NCBI GenBank assembly: GCA_038030265.1
Contig: CM075941.1
Span: forward strand, 21,576,001-21,640,000
DNA: 64,000 nt
From: Corythucha ciliata
Lineage: Eukaryota > Arthropoda > Insecta > Hemiptera > Tingidae
Direction: 5' to 3'
Shown: positions 42,171-52,740 of the stretch, one piece after another
Position numbering within the stretch: the first letter of the stretch is position 1
Layout: each line of letters begins with the position of its first letter
Program-made: the position numbers and the translations under genes
Notes under the pieces: model-generated
The model's database searches: none
Told to the model about the DNA's origin: nothing
The model's input: the letters and a program-made list of their open reading frames with translations, nothing else

Positions 42171-44051
42171 TTGCTTTCCTTCATTCTACTTTTGGTGCGG
42201 CGACATTGTGAAGGATGTATATCAGTAGGAAATCAATAGTAATTGTCCTCTTCACAGATTTTATTCTTTTATTTGGCGGAACTAGTTTTCGGCTCACGGA
42301 GCCATTATCAACGCCTTCAAACTTTGGGGTTTACATATGGGGGATACCCGTGTCTACAATAAAAAATAATAAATAAATAAGTGAAAATTAAAAAATAATA
42401 ATCATAATTCCCAATTTAAATAAATTACGAATCAATCAAGTTAGCTAAAATCCCTAATTAAAACTTACCAATTTCCATAGCGTGTCAAAATATAGGCAAC
42501 TATCACTTATAAGGACTAGACTAGTTTACAACTGAATAAATTATTTTAGGAGCGTCCGAAGGCTAAACATCCTCGGTTCATGACTAGAGGAGGGGAAATT
42601 ATCAGCTACGGAGGAGAGAAGAGACCCTGCTCCCTCGAGTTTGTCATTCAGGCAGTGCGGGTTATTCATTTATTCTTTTCTTATGTACATTTTTTCCAAG
42701 ACGTCTTGCCGACGTCCGTATGGCTCCATAACGAGCAGTTGGGCACGGTGATCACCCATCTCACCACAGCCAATTATATGGGTGTAAAAAGCTGACCCAG
42801 ACCTCGACAGATGCTCCTTGAAGCGCGTACGAAATTTACGACCCGTGCGTCCGCAATAAGATGCATTTCCACACGAACCACACTCCAGACGATAGACACC
42901 GCTTTTGTCCTAGGGTCTTGAGGAATCTTTCCCTTTACTTAACAAGTCCTTAAGCGTATTCTCGCTCTTGAAAGCAACGCTGTACCCCCTTGCCCTCAGC
43001 AAACGTTCAAGGCGCAGCGACACAGTGCCCAGGAACGGCAGACGTACCCAACCCATCGGCTCTCTCTTATCCTTCGTCGATCCTGTGAAGACACGTTGCA
43101 GGAGCAGCTTCTTTTTCTTTTGAAGGATCAAATCACCAACGATACTTTCCTTGCACCCGTTGGATACCGCCATGCGTCGGATTACTCTCAATTCTTTTTC
43201 TAGCGCCTCCTTTCCAAGCGGCAATGTCAGGGCCCTGTGGATAAGTCTCCTAAACGCCGCTTGTTTGTGACGGGGATGGTGATTGGAACCCGACCCTATC
43301 ACCTGGTCCGTCGTCGAGGGTTTCCTGAATACTTCATAGGAAAAGTTCTTCCCGTGCCGTTCAATTGCCAAGTCAAGGAAATTAATTTTGCCGTCGTTCT
43401 CTTTTTGCAATGTAAAATTAAGGTAGGACAACTTGCTATTCGAGGTCGAGGTCTGGGTCAGCTTTTTACACCCATATAATTGGCTGTGGTGAGATGGGTG
43501 ATCACCGTGCCCAACTGCTCGTTATGGAGCCATACGGACGTCGGCAAGACGTCTTGGAAAAAATGTACATAAGAAAAGAATAAATGAATAACCCGCACTG
43601 CCTGAATGACAAACTCGAGGGAGCAGGGTCTCTTCTCTCCTCCGTAGCTGATAATTTCCCCTCCTCTAGTCATGAACCGAGGATGTTTAGCTTTCGGACG
43701 CTCCTAAAATAATTTATTCAGTTGTAAACTAGTCTAGTCCTTATAAGTGATAGTTGCCTATATTTTGACACGCTATGGAAATTGGTAAGTTTTAATTAGG
43801 GATTTTAGCTAACTTGATTGATTCGTAATTTATTTAAATTGGGAATTATGATTATTATTTTTTAATTTTCACTTATTTATTTATTTATTATTTTTTATTG
43901 TAGACACGGGTATCCCCCATATGTAAACCCCAAAGTTTGAAGGCGTTGATAATGGCTCCGTGAGCTGAAAACTAGTTCCGCCAAATAAAAGAATAAAATC
44001 TGTGAAAAGGACAATTATATATAACTATTGATTTCCTACTTGCTTTCCTTC
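42171..44051 (-). mobile_element. Penelope-like element 2 with inverted arms
   Basis: The 12-bp TTGCTTTCCTTC flanks both ends (42171-42182 and 44040-44051). A 41-nt tail (42183-42223) is followed by inverted arms of about 590 bp (42224-42813 and 43440-44039), nearly identical with one 7-bp indel. The single-copy centre encodes the C-terminal RT and GIY-YIG nuclease on the minus strand. Each arm holds a hammerhead-like module: a perfect GGCTC/GAGCC stem between a CTGATGA-like heptamer (TTGATAA) and GAAAAC, at 42281-42315 and 43946-43972, so it is degraded. Architecture is the same as elements 1 and 3. Confidence 0.85.
42670..43431 (-). pseudogene. Penelope RT C-terminus plus GIY-YIG endonuclease (one in-frame stop)
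   Basis: From 43431: LNFTLQKENDGKINFLDLAI, FRKPSTTDQVIGSGSNHHP and HKQAAFRRLIHRALTLP match the conserved end of the Penelope RT. The linker follows (MGWVRLPFLGTVSLRLERLL, KGKDSS). An in-frame TAG (42907-42909) is followed in the same frame by DKSGVYRLECGSCGNASYCG, RTGRKF and FKEHLSRSGS. This is a GIY-YIG nuclease (here GVY and YCG), with CxxC insertion. The end runs into the left arm to a TAA at about 42670. The palm with catalytic Asp residues is missing, so this is a 5'-truncated copy. Confidence 0.88.
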
Positions 44052-44945
44052 CTTGGTGGTTCGTGGCACGAAGGGAGATAAGTGATACGCTACTGATTAA
44101 TTACCAAAGAGCTTTGTAATTGCCCCAAAGTAGAATCGTGCCTTTAAAACAATCGTCACACTAAGAACGTGAAAGGGAAACAGTTGGGAATTCTACGATA
44201 TCAACTCAAAATCTTGCACATGCCAACTCATTTAGTTCAAGCTTCCCGTCCCAGACATGACGAAGCAGAGGTGCACCCCCCCCCCTCATACATATCAGAC
44301 CCTCCTTCTCATGCTTCAACTGGCAATGTTAGTTTAAAATAAATAAATAAAAAAAATGAAAGCGGTGTCAAGTTTGATGATAGCGGCCCAGGGAAGTTTC
44401 AAACGCAAAATTACGGTTCCCAAGCAGTCTGGCCGTGGCAGCCAGTTGGCTGCTGTGCAGTTGGGCTTGTGGCTGCCCCAGCCTGGAAATCTTTGCTGCC
44501 TATTGCGCGGGCACCCATAGGTTGCAATATATTTCACCGGCCCCCCGGGAACCCTAATTTTTTTTTTTATTACGATACGTAGGACGTAGGCATAAAGGAG
44601 CTTTTAACGAACGAGGCACGATGTTTGTGACACGAGACGAAGTCGAGTGCCATCATCGGTAGAGTTTGTAGTGCGATTACACGCCTCAGGGTCGTACGCT
44701 TTTTTTTAACCTTCGATCGTACAAGGCCTTTTAAAGCCAATTAGGTTCATAATTATTTAATTTAGCGGTTCCGTTAAGTCTCCCATTTGCCACACAACTT
44801 CATTTCAGAGAAATAAAAAAGAAGCGCGTAAGATGAAAGCGGGCTTCCCTGCCTCAATTCTTCTACCAACTCACCAATATAATCAACTGACTTTGACCTT
44901 TTTGGGATATAATTTCCACGGTTCCACTCACCCTTCACCCATCGT
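44052..44945. other. No gene seen
   Basis: Unique non-coding sequence with a C-run at 44277-44286. No repeats I can support. Confidence 0.4.
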
Positions 44946-45058
44946 TCATCGTGCTTAAAGACCTACTTTACACACACCGTAAGGTAAAGCGTGAACTCTT
45001 TTATCGTGAACTCTTTACCGCACGGCGTGTGTAAAGTAGGTCTTTAGGCACGATGAAC
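44946..45058. mobile_element. Foldback MITE of about 110 bp
   Basis: Arms with CATCGTGCTTAAAGACCTAC and TTTACACACACC (44950 on) are inverted at 45007-45058 (GTAAAGTAGGTCTTTAGGCA, CGATGAAC). Loop is about 10 nt. No coding. Confidence 0.8.
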
Positions 45059-45355
45059 ATCTGCTTAAACACTTCTTTAAGAATGATCTTAGGAATAGTA
45101 GATTATACGCCTAGGCAAGAAAGCGATTTTTTGGAGGTCGAGAGAAAAAATTGGACGGGCGAGGCGTAGCCGAGCCTGGCCTTTTCTGAGACCCCAAAAT
45201 CACTTTTATTATTACAGTGCTTTATTATTAAAACAAAACATGGGCTGATTTTTTGGGCCACGGCGATAAAGTGAGTGTTTTGTCCCCTAAGCTCTAAAAT
45301 AATCAGCTGTTTTACAAAAATAGTATCTTACATGTAATGAGACACGTAAGTGCGT

Positions 45356-45444
45356 CTTATTTAGGAAAGCAAGATCGTACGGGCGTGCGGAATTTCCTGG
45401 AGATTTAAATGAGTCCTTGAAATCAAGGATTGGTGCACAAATAC
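45356..45444 (+). repeat. 89-bp direct repeat, copy 1
   Basis: TTATTTAGGAAAGCAAGATC, then GTACGGGCGTGCGGAATTTC and so on, is repeated at 46257-46345, 901 bp away, with only three or four mismatches. May be the terminal repeat of a small element or a segmental duplication. Confidence 0.75.
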
Positions 45445-46256
45445 GGCGATAATTTACGTAACACCGAGAAGGTGAGGTATGATTGGAGGGGGGTCGAGTA
45501 AACACATAATGTACAACTCCCCTAAGTAGCTGCGGAAGCTCAATACGTACGTGGACAAAAACAACGTCATCATATTAGGGGTGCCCACAAGGGGGAGGGC
45601 AATGGCACGGGGTGCACCATGAAAATTGGGGGGGAGGGGGACTTATTTTTTTCCCATAGTCCCTCGCTGGCCAAATGAGTTTGAGGTACAGAATGGTCAT
45701 GAAGGCGAAACACGATAATGCCGCAGGATTCAGAAAAACCGATTGTCAGACTCTGCCAAATTTGACATCTCGATTGCCTCGCTTAATAGTTTGGAATCTA
45801 TGAAAAAAATTAAAAATGAAATTCGTGGACTTTTCCCCCTTCCCCAAGGACCACCTATACGCCTGGCCTATTTTCCCTTCGAATCCGGGTGAATTGACGA
45901 ATCGCATCAATCCGTACCTCAAAATGGACATCAAATTCGTATTCCTCACCCTTGAAAACACTAGGAACCATATTTTGAGGTTGTCTCTATCATTTCCCTG
46001 ACCGACGTGATTTTTGTCCAGCTAGATTTGCATTTGGTCCCACTACGGCGCCGTCCACAGGACAATTCGTGTGGCCCCGGAGAACGGGCCGAAACGGCCA
46101 AAATCACCGAAATCACGGAGAGGGCTACTTTCATTTAAATCTACTAAACATTCCGCACGCGCGTACGATCTTGTTTTTTATATTAAACTCCTGAAATAAC
46201 TTAACTGTAAAATGCACATAAACTTTTACCTTTAAAATTCACGCTCTTTGGACGAC
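45445..46256. other. Sequence between the 89-bp direct repeats
   Basis: Unique non-coding sequence with no recognisable ORF domain. If the flanking repeats are LTR-like, this 812-bp block would be the element interior, but I see no PBS or coding evidence. Confidence 0.35.
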
Positions 46257-46345
46257 TTATTTAGGAAAGCAAGATCGTACGGGCGGGCGGAATTTCCTGG
46301 AGATTTAAATGAGACCTTGAAATCAAGGATTGGTGCAGAAATACG
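46257..46345 (+). repeat. 89-bp direct repeat, copy 2
   Basis: Second copy of the repeat at 45356-45444, same orientation. Confidence 0.75.
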
Positions 46346-46492
46346 ATTCGGGCATCGAAATTAGCTTAATAACTGACTATTTGCGTCCAAACAAATGGCT
46401 CCCGCAATGACCAGGGTTTCGTCTCCACCACCAGGCTAATCGGGGGGGGGGGGGGAGCACTGGGTCCGTTACTACCGGGCCCGGCCTTCCAT

Positions 46493-46640
46493 GTAGTGAT
46501 GCACGAGACCGAGACGAGACCATCATTTCTGGAGCGAGACCGAGACGAGACCATCATTTCTGGAGCGAGACCGAGACGAGACCATCATTTCTGGAGCGAG
46601 ACCGAGACCAAGTTTTCTGGTCTCCGTTTTTCTGGAGACC
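46493..46640 (+). repeat. 31-bp tandem repeat (GAGACCGAGACGAGACC)
   Basis: Starts GTAGTGATGCACGAGACC. A 31-bp unit (GAGACCGAGACGAGACCATC plus ATTTCTGGAGC) begins at 46505, 46536, 46567 and partially at 46598, with almost no differences. It ends in a short palindrome GAGACCGGTCTC. The lead word GTAGTGATGCACGAGACC also occurs at 42026, so this is an interspersed family whose copy here has expanded in tandem. Confidence 0.85.
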
Positions 46641-47040
46641 GGTCTCGGAATTAAACGAATGAAAAAATGATGACTCATTTATGAATACAGAACATTTTAA
46701 CAATGAAATGACCTTGTTTCACGCCGAGACGGCTATTGTGTTATGGGCCTTAAACACTGAATTAGTGTTTTTGTTAAGCCTCTGAAACTTCGAATTAGTG
46801 CTTTCCCAATGTTAGACTACTTGAATAACAGCACTTTCCAAACTTTTAACCGCTCAATTGCCCTGAAAACATCACATTAGTGCGCCTTCTCAATTTTAGC
46901 CGCCGAAGGACACGCAAAGAGAAACCATCTACCACACCACCCAATGCCCACCACCCACAATTGGCGGCGCACGGGCTGTGAGACCCATTTTGCCACTTAA
47001 GAACCTAGAAACTGAAAAAAAAAAAAAAAAAAAAAAAAAC

Positions 47041-47214
47041 TTTCGCGAATTGGTCCCCACCTATAACTCCGTAAAATGTATTCACGATAAAAACTTTAAG
47101 GGGAATTATTTGGTGGGTATTTTTATTGACATACAAAAGGCCTACGACACGATGGACCACAAGTCTTTGTTAATGAAAATGGAGTGCTCAAATCACTACG
47201 AGATATTGAGCTAA
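47041..47214 (+). pseudogene. Non-LTR reverse transcriptase fragment
   Basis: After a 24-A run, NSVKCIHDKNFKGNYLVG, then IFIDIQKAYDTMDHKSLLMK is the RT motif A region (D in FIDIQKAYDT). It ends after about 50 residues. It is a short relic with no flanking RT motifs in frame. Confidence 0.75.
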
Positions 47215-47880
47215 AATGTCGGTTTTTAGGTATAATGGTCTGGATTCTGGGGCCGTGTTCCCAAATTGTTTGTTTTATTCAAATCGCTTACACAAAAATT
47301 CACCCAGATTCTTGAGCAGATATCAGGCACTGCAATACAAAATCTAGTTTTTGGGAAACAGAGACAGTGGGCTTTCATGCAATTTTTTTTAATAAGAAAT
47401 TTGGCGAATAGGATAAGTGTGGGGGGGGGGCGAGGACGGGCTGAGACAAAATTTTACCGCCACCCCCGTCACCGAGGCCTAAAACCGCCCCTGGCTCTGA
47501 TTCCGGATTCCTCGTGCCGTCAAACGCAGTATCATCCAATTTGTTGTTTGAAAATTCTTGTTTCGTCTAACTTTAAATTATAGCTATTTTTACAAAAAAC
47601 GCTCACGAGGCTAAACGGCAATTTTAACGATTTTGTCCAATGGTTCGATATGAGCTGGACGTGGTTTATGAGTCTTTTAGACCGCTGTCATTTGCGAAAT
47701 TACAGTCGGTTCCGGTCAAAACTTGTCACCTAGGGGAGCGATGATCGTTTCGCGATGTCGTTAGTATCGTCTGACCTTTTCGAACGGAACTCCTACAGTC
47801 CTATCCGCCACTGCATTCATATAGAGAGTTACTAGCTGCAGCATTAGTAGTAATTCATGCAGTTTAAATTACGAAGGAAA
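47215..47880. other. No gene seen
   Basis: Unique AT-rich DNA with one G10 run near 47420. No ORF with a recognisable domain. Confidence 0.35.
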
Positions 47881-48800
47881 CACGCCAATTCACGTCTACT
47901 AAAATGGTGAAAGTGCTAATTCACGGTTAAAATTGGAGGAAATTGCTCATTAGCAGCTGAAATGGAGAAAAATCACTAGTTCACCGATAAAATTGAGCAG
48001 AAGCGCTAAGTGTGGAAAAATCGCTAATTTGCCGTTGAAAAGGAAAAAACGCCAATTCACGGCTTCTGAAGGTAACTTCATGATTGAAAGTGAACAAAAT
48101 CGCTAATTCGCGACTAAATGAGGAAAAAGCGCCAAATCGCGGATAAAATTCAGAAACAGTTTAAATTTCGATGCAAAAATTAGAGAAAAACTCACGTTCA
48201 CGGCTCAAACGTAGAAACTCGCTAATTAGTGGCTACAATTAGGCAAAACGCTAACTCGCGGCTAAAAACAAGAAAAATGGCTATGATTATGGGTTAAACT
48301 GGAAACATTCGCTAATTCACAGAAATAAATTGGGAAAATGGCAAGTCACGTGGGGTAACTTCATGGCTAAAATTAGGAAAAAGCGATCATTAGCATTAGT
48401 GGAAAAAACACAAATTCACGGCAAAAATTGACAAAAATCGCTAATTCGCGACTAAAATGGAGACAAATAGTTAATCATCGATGAAATTAAGAAGAAAGCC
48501 TGAAGTGAGGAAAGAGCGCTAATCGTATTTAAAATGGAGGAAACGCCAAATCGCGGCTACTGAAGGCTGGTGAAAGATCATTCGCCCGCGGGGGCGCCTA
48601 TCCACCAAGCTGTCTGTACGTCCTCAGCAGCCAAAATTGAAAAGGCAAGCTAATTTGCAGTTCTTGGGCAATTATGAGGCTAAAAGTTCCTAAAAAATGC
48701 TAATATTCTTGAATAAAATTGCGAAAAATTAGTCATTCGTGGCTGAAATTAAGAAAAAGTGTCAATTCGTGATTATGTGATTCCGTGCCGAAATTAAGAA
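47880..48800 (+). repeat. Family A degenerate tandem repeat
   Basis: About 28 units of roughly 30 bp on the GCTAATTCACGG, CTAAAATTGAGGAAAA theme. Many units carry indels. No coding. Confidence 0.75.
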
Positions 48801-49084
48801 ATAAAGGCTCACATGTAGTTTTTCGGGCAGATCCGTAACTAATAAGCGCCAATACCCAAACTCTCGAGTTTGGTCAGTTGGACGAGCAAGGGATGAGAAG
48901 GGATCTCGTAGTGATTTCCACCCCGGGGCCCGGATTGGCGTAGGTCCACCACTGATCCCGCCAATTCGATCGAAGGGTGCGGCGAGCTGTGGCACAGAGC
49001 TCTCGGCTTCGTGAGGGCGTTCAAGAAACCGCGCACTGCTCCGGGGAGCCCGCTGAGTACAGGAACGAAGTGCGCACAGCTCAA

Positions 49085-49396
49085 TTAGGGTGTGTCGTAC
49101 AAAAAAAAGTCTTCCTCTTCACCGTCATCTCCTTCGCCTGGTTCGATTGAAACGTCAGTCGTAGCATGAAATGTGAACACGCCAAAAAAAAAACGTAGAA
49201 GACGGAGAAGCTTTTCTGATGTGCGTCGACAGTCTGTAGAGGAAGCCGTTTGGGCTCAGCGACTTTTCGTAAATCGTAGAAATTATGGAGGCCACGGGAA
49301 TTTATGGCAAAAGTGCTAGATTTCTTGGAGTTGACGATTATTTCAAACAATAAAATGGCCTCCATCCAAAAGGAAATGTTCCGTAGTTTCTGAAAA
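49085..49396 (-). repeat. ACAGGGTG-ended repeat, copy 2, part 1 (inverted)
   Basis: Reverse complement of 8070-8370. Shared blocks include GACGATTATTTCAA, AATAAAATGGCCTC and GGAAATGTTCCGTAGTTTCT. The copy is broken at 49396 by a retrotransposon and continues at 51308. Confidence 0.8.
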
Positions 49397-51003
49397 TGGC
49401 ACCACTTTTCTTGGAGGCACCTCCAGATTTCCTGTGTGACCCTTTCTTCACGGTGAGTTCCAGTGAAGTTTCAAAAATTATCGAGAGCTTAAGAGGTGGT
49501 TCTTGCCCTGGTTTCGATGGAGTGACAGTAGCCATGTTGAAAAGATTCAAAAGTCATTTAAGTGAGCCTCTAACATATTTAATAAATTTAAGCTTTGCGA
49601 CCAAGAAGTTCCCCTCCCTTTACAAGGAAGCCATTGTAGCTCCACTGTTCAAAAATGGAGACCCCAGAAGAGCAGAAAACTATCGTCCCATTTCCCTTTT
49701 GTCAAATATTGCTAAGGTAATCGAGAAGGCTGTCAAATTATACCTTACCCGTTTTGTAGAGGACGAAAAGCTGCTGAGTGAATTTCAATTTGGGTTTCAA
49801 GCCAACAAGTCAACTCAAGATGCTATCGCCTTTCTTGTCAGTCAAATTGAAAGCAGCCTCGATAAGGGTCGGAAAGCTATGGCAATATTTATGGATCTCA
49901 CCAAAGCCTTCGACACGGTTTCACATAAAAAACTTGTCCAAGTCCTTCGAAATGTTAGTATGAATGAAAGTTTCCTTGAATGGGTAACCAGCTATCTCGA
50001 CCTACGATTGCAACGCGTCAAAATTGGAAGTCATCTCAGCGACGCCCGAACTTTTCAGTATGGAATCCCGCAAGGAACTGTATTAGGGCCTATTCTCTTC
50101 GTACTTTATGTCAATGGATTATTTGGACTTAAACTAGAAGGGCAACTGGTTTGCTTCGCTGACGACACAGCTCTTATACTCTGCAACGACGCTTGGGATC
50201 GCCTTCTGCGAGCGGCTTCTTCTGATCTCAATAAGATAAACGCATGGTTTTCCGAACATGGGCTGAAGTTGAACTATACCAAGACAAATTTCATGGCTTT
50301 CGCGTTCAGACCGAACGATGTCCCTGTGATCGGAAACTTGGCCGTACATTCGAACGCTTGTCAGCAATCTCTCACTGTAAATTGTACGTGTCCCTCCGTC
50401 AAACAAGTTGCTGAAACAAAGTATTTGGGAATGTTGATTGATCAGAATTTAAATTGGACTGCTCATGTTAATTTCCTCAATTCTAAACTGAGGAAGCTTA
50501 TACCAATGTGTTATGAAATTAGAAATTTCCTTAACTTCAAAGCAAAAAAAATGGTCTATTATGGTCTTGTACAATCGCTAATTGTATATTGTTCCGCAAT
50601 TTGGGGCTGTGCCTGGCCGACAACTCTCAAAACAATTGAAGTTTCACAGAAAACGCTAATTAAAATCCTCTGGAGAAAGCCTCGGCGATACCATTCTGAA
50701 AAACTTTTCAAGGAAATCAATGTGCTTTCTTCCAATGATTTAATTGATAAAATTTCAATAATTCAAGTTTTTAAAATGAAAAAAAATATTAGTAAGTTTG
50801 AAATAATTGATGGACCTACGCGATCTTCAAACAAAATGCTACTAAAACTGCCTTTCAAAAACACTTCTACCTGCCAAAAATCCCTAGATTATAGAGGAGT
50901 TAAATTGTTTAATGAGATACCAGAAAATATAAGAAAAATAACCGAACTGTCAAAATTTAAGAGTGCCTTAAAAATTTACTTTGCGACTAGAATGAGCCTA
51001 TAA
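49397..51003 (+). CDS. CR1/Jockey-like reverse transcriptase ORF (intact, 5'-truncated)
   Basis: RT domain of a non-LTR element, 535 residues if the ATG at 49396 is used, although that ATG is partly from the target. Motifs: GSCPGFDGVTVAML, ENYRPISLLSNIAKVIEK, FMDLTKAFDTVSHKKL (Asp167), GIPQGTVLGPILFVLYVN and FADDTALIL (Asp256-Asp257). The C-terminus DYRGVKLFNEIPENIR is typical of CR1/Jockey-type ORF2. No stop or frameshift in 1.6 kb suggests recent insertion. It probably belongs to the same broad group as the PHD ORF1 fragment at 21287-22822, though there is no overlap to test that. Confidence 0.93.
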
Positions 51004-51307
51004 TTTATGATGTTATGTTTATATAAGTAATGTAATGTTTTAATTTATTCATTTCTATTTTTTGTGTTTTATAGCGCAAATGTCTCTCTCTCACTCTTTT
51101 TCTCTCTCTTGCATTTTGATGTGCTTTAGGTCTTGTGTTTAACTCATCACCCCTTGCGCGAGTATTAAGCTCTTTGGGGGTGATTAGCGTTAAGAAGAAT
51201 AACAATTTAATTTATTTTTTTTTTAATTTTTTTTTTTATTATATTTTTTTTTTATTTCCCTGTAACATGTTTCTTTAATTTCTAAATAAACGCCAAAAAA
51301 AAAAAAA
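49397..51307 (+). mobile_element. 5'-truncated CR1/Jockey-like retrotransposon with A-rich 3' end
   Basis: Begins immediately after TTCTGAAAATGG of the repeat copy and ends in an A-run at 51294-51308 just before TTGGTGCGATATAAGCC. Comparison with copy 1 of the repeat (8040-8101) suggests about 17 bp of target are missing instead of duplicated. It contains one intact 535-codon RT ORF and a T-rich 3' UTR. Endonuclease and ORF1 are absent. Confidence 0.8.
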
Positions 51308-51516
51308 ATTGGTGCGATATAAGCCGAGAAATCGAGGATTTTTTGAAGCAAGCCCCGCGGTTACTTTTTGAAATACAAAAAAAAAAAAAAAAAAAAATCA
51401 TAACTCCGAAACGGATTGACGTATAGGACACCTCCGAAAGTACCATTTTACTTCAATTTTGACGTAGTTTTACCCAAAATGTTTTGTCACTTTTATAGGT
51501 ACGGATCCACCCTGTA
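51308..51516 (-). repeat. ACAGGGTG-ended repeat, copy 2, part 2
   Basis: Continues copy 2 after the retrotransposon: TTGGTGCGATATAAGCCGAG, then an A-run, then TCCGTACC...GGATCCACCCTGTA. It ends with the inverted form of TACAGGGTGGATCC at 51503-51516. Confidence 0.85.
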
Positions 51517-52379
51517 TAATATTATTCGTGATCGAGCGTCATCAGTTATCGCTTGCGTTATTTTTAACGCCATCTCGTGAATGACCTCATATAGGCTCTG
51601 AACTCGCACGGGGATTGTAAATACGCCTCCTGGAGTCTTGCAAAAAAAGTCTTGTGCTTGTGCTGGGTAAGTCTTGGTCTTTGTTCTTGCTCCTGTGCAA
51701 GAGGCTTGCGAGACTGCAAGAATCTTGCTCATCAGTGATCTGTGAACAATAATCCACAAAATTTGGATTTCGAAAAGTGAAATTAGCGAAAATCTGCAGA
51801 TTCTAGCCATCGACTTATCGAAGACCATAATCAGGAAAATCAATTGGCTTTGACCCCTTCCACACGCCCCGCAGGCAGGGGCAGGTGCAGGGCAGCCCTG
51901 GTTACCAATTAATTGAAGAATGATATAGAGAACTTCACTCTCTAAGGCCCAATGCAATGAGAAATCAGCCAATTTTGAATTTTCTTGGACAGAAAACGAG
52001 AGTTTTGGCTTTGGGACAACCGCCATGACGAAGTAGGATAAAAAATATTAGCCCCCCCCCCCCCATGAACTGCTCGCCTAGCTCTTTCGGAATTTGTACC
52101 TCCTTTGCGAGACAGAGCAAGCTGAACTCAAAATTACTCGTAATTTTACCCCGACGAATAAAATAAGAACGTTCGTAATTATTGCTTTCAAAATAAATTG
52201 ACGGAGCCTCCACATTTTTTTTCGTCTCCCGAGAAAAATAACAGTGGTGGGGGGGATTAATAGGCGCAGGTAGCCGTGGCTTGCTTCGTACTCCTCTAAA
52301 AAGGCTCTTTCGTTCATCCCGCGTAAGAGGAATTGAGTGTAGTGCGAGAGACATGAACGCGTTTTGATTCGCACGAAGG
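51517..52379. other. No gene seen
   Basis: Unique non-coding sequence with a C-run near 52051. The long minus-strand ORFs at 51493-52432 have no recognisable domains. Confidence 0.4.
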
Positions 52380-52739
52380 GTGGAGGGGGAAGGGTTTGTT
52401 TTGTTTTGGTTTTTGGTAGAGATTGATCCCATTCAGTTGCGTGTGTTCTCGGGGGCGGTCGAGCGCGTTAAAAAAAAGGGTGGTAGGCAAAGGCGGAGAC
52501 AGGGGCTCGACCTGCCCACTGAAGAGAAGCCTCGCGAGTCGCTGCTCCTCTTTTCTTCCGTTTTTTACCCCTCCCCGTCTCACTTGACAATTGAGATTGG
52601 GCTGTGAAGCGTCGCGATTTCCAAGTGCTTTCGGCGATGTGATTCGTTAATGTTCGACCAGATTGTTGAACAACATTCAAATAATTAAAATAAATTGTGT
52701 GTTCTACGGTAATGACTGAAATTGGATACAAAACTAAAG
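52380..52739 (+). promoter_or_regulatory. Possible 5' end of an unidentified gene (first exon candidate)
   Basis: GC- and CpG-richer than its surroundings (GGGGGCGGTCGAGCGCG, GAAGCGTCGCGATTTCC). It ends in ATG at 52712 with the codons MTEIGYKTK followed by a donor GTAACT at 52740 (phase 1). An exon beginning after the acceptor at 59201-59202 would continue in phase. This is only a plausibility argument and no protein match is recognised. Confidence 0.3.
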
Positions 52740-52740
52740 G

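Noticed and set aside
42580..42795. Identical 71-residue ORFs at 42580-42795 (+) and 43458-43673 (-)
   Set aside because: They are mirror images because they lie in the inverted arms of the Penelope-like element; the true coding frame on the minus strand in the left arm is the GIY-YIG end.
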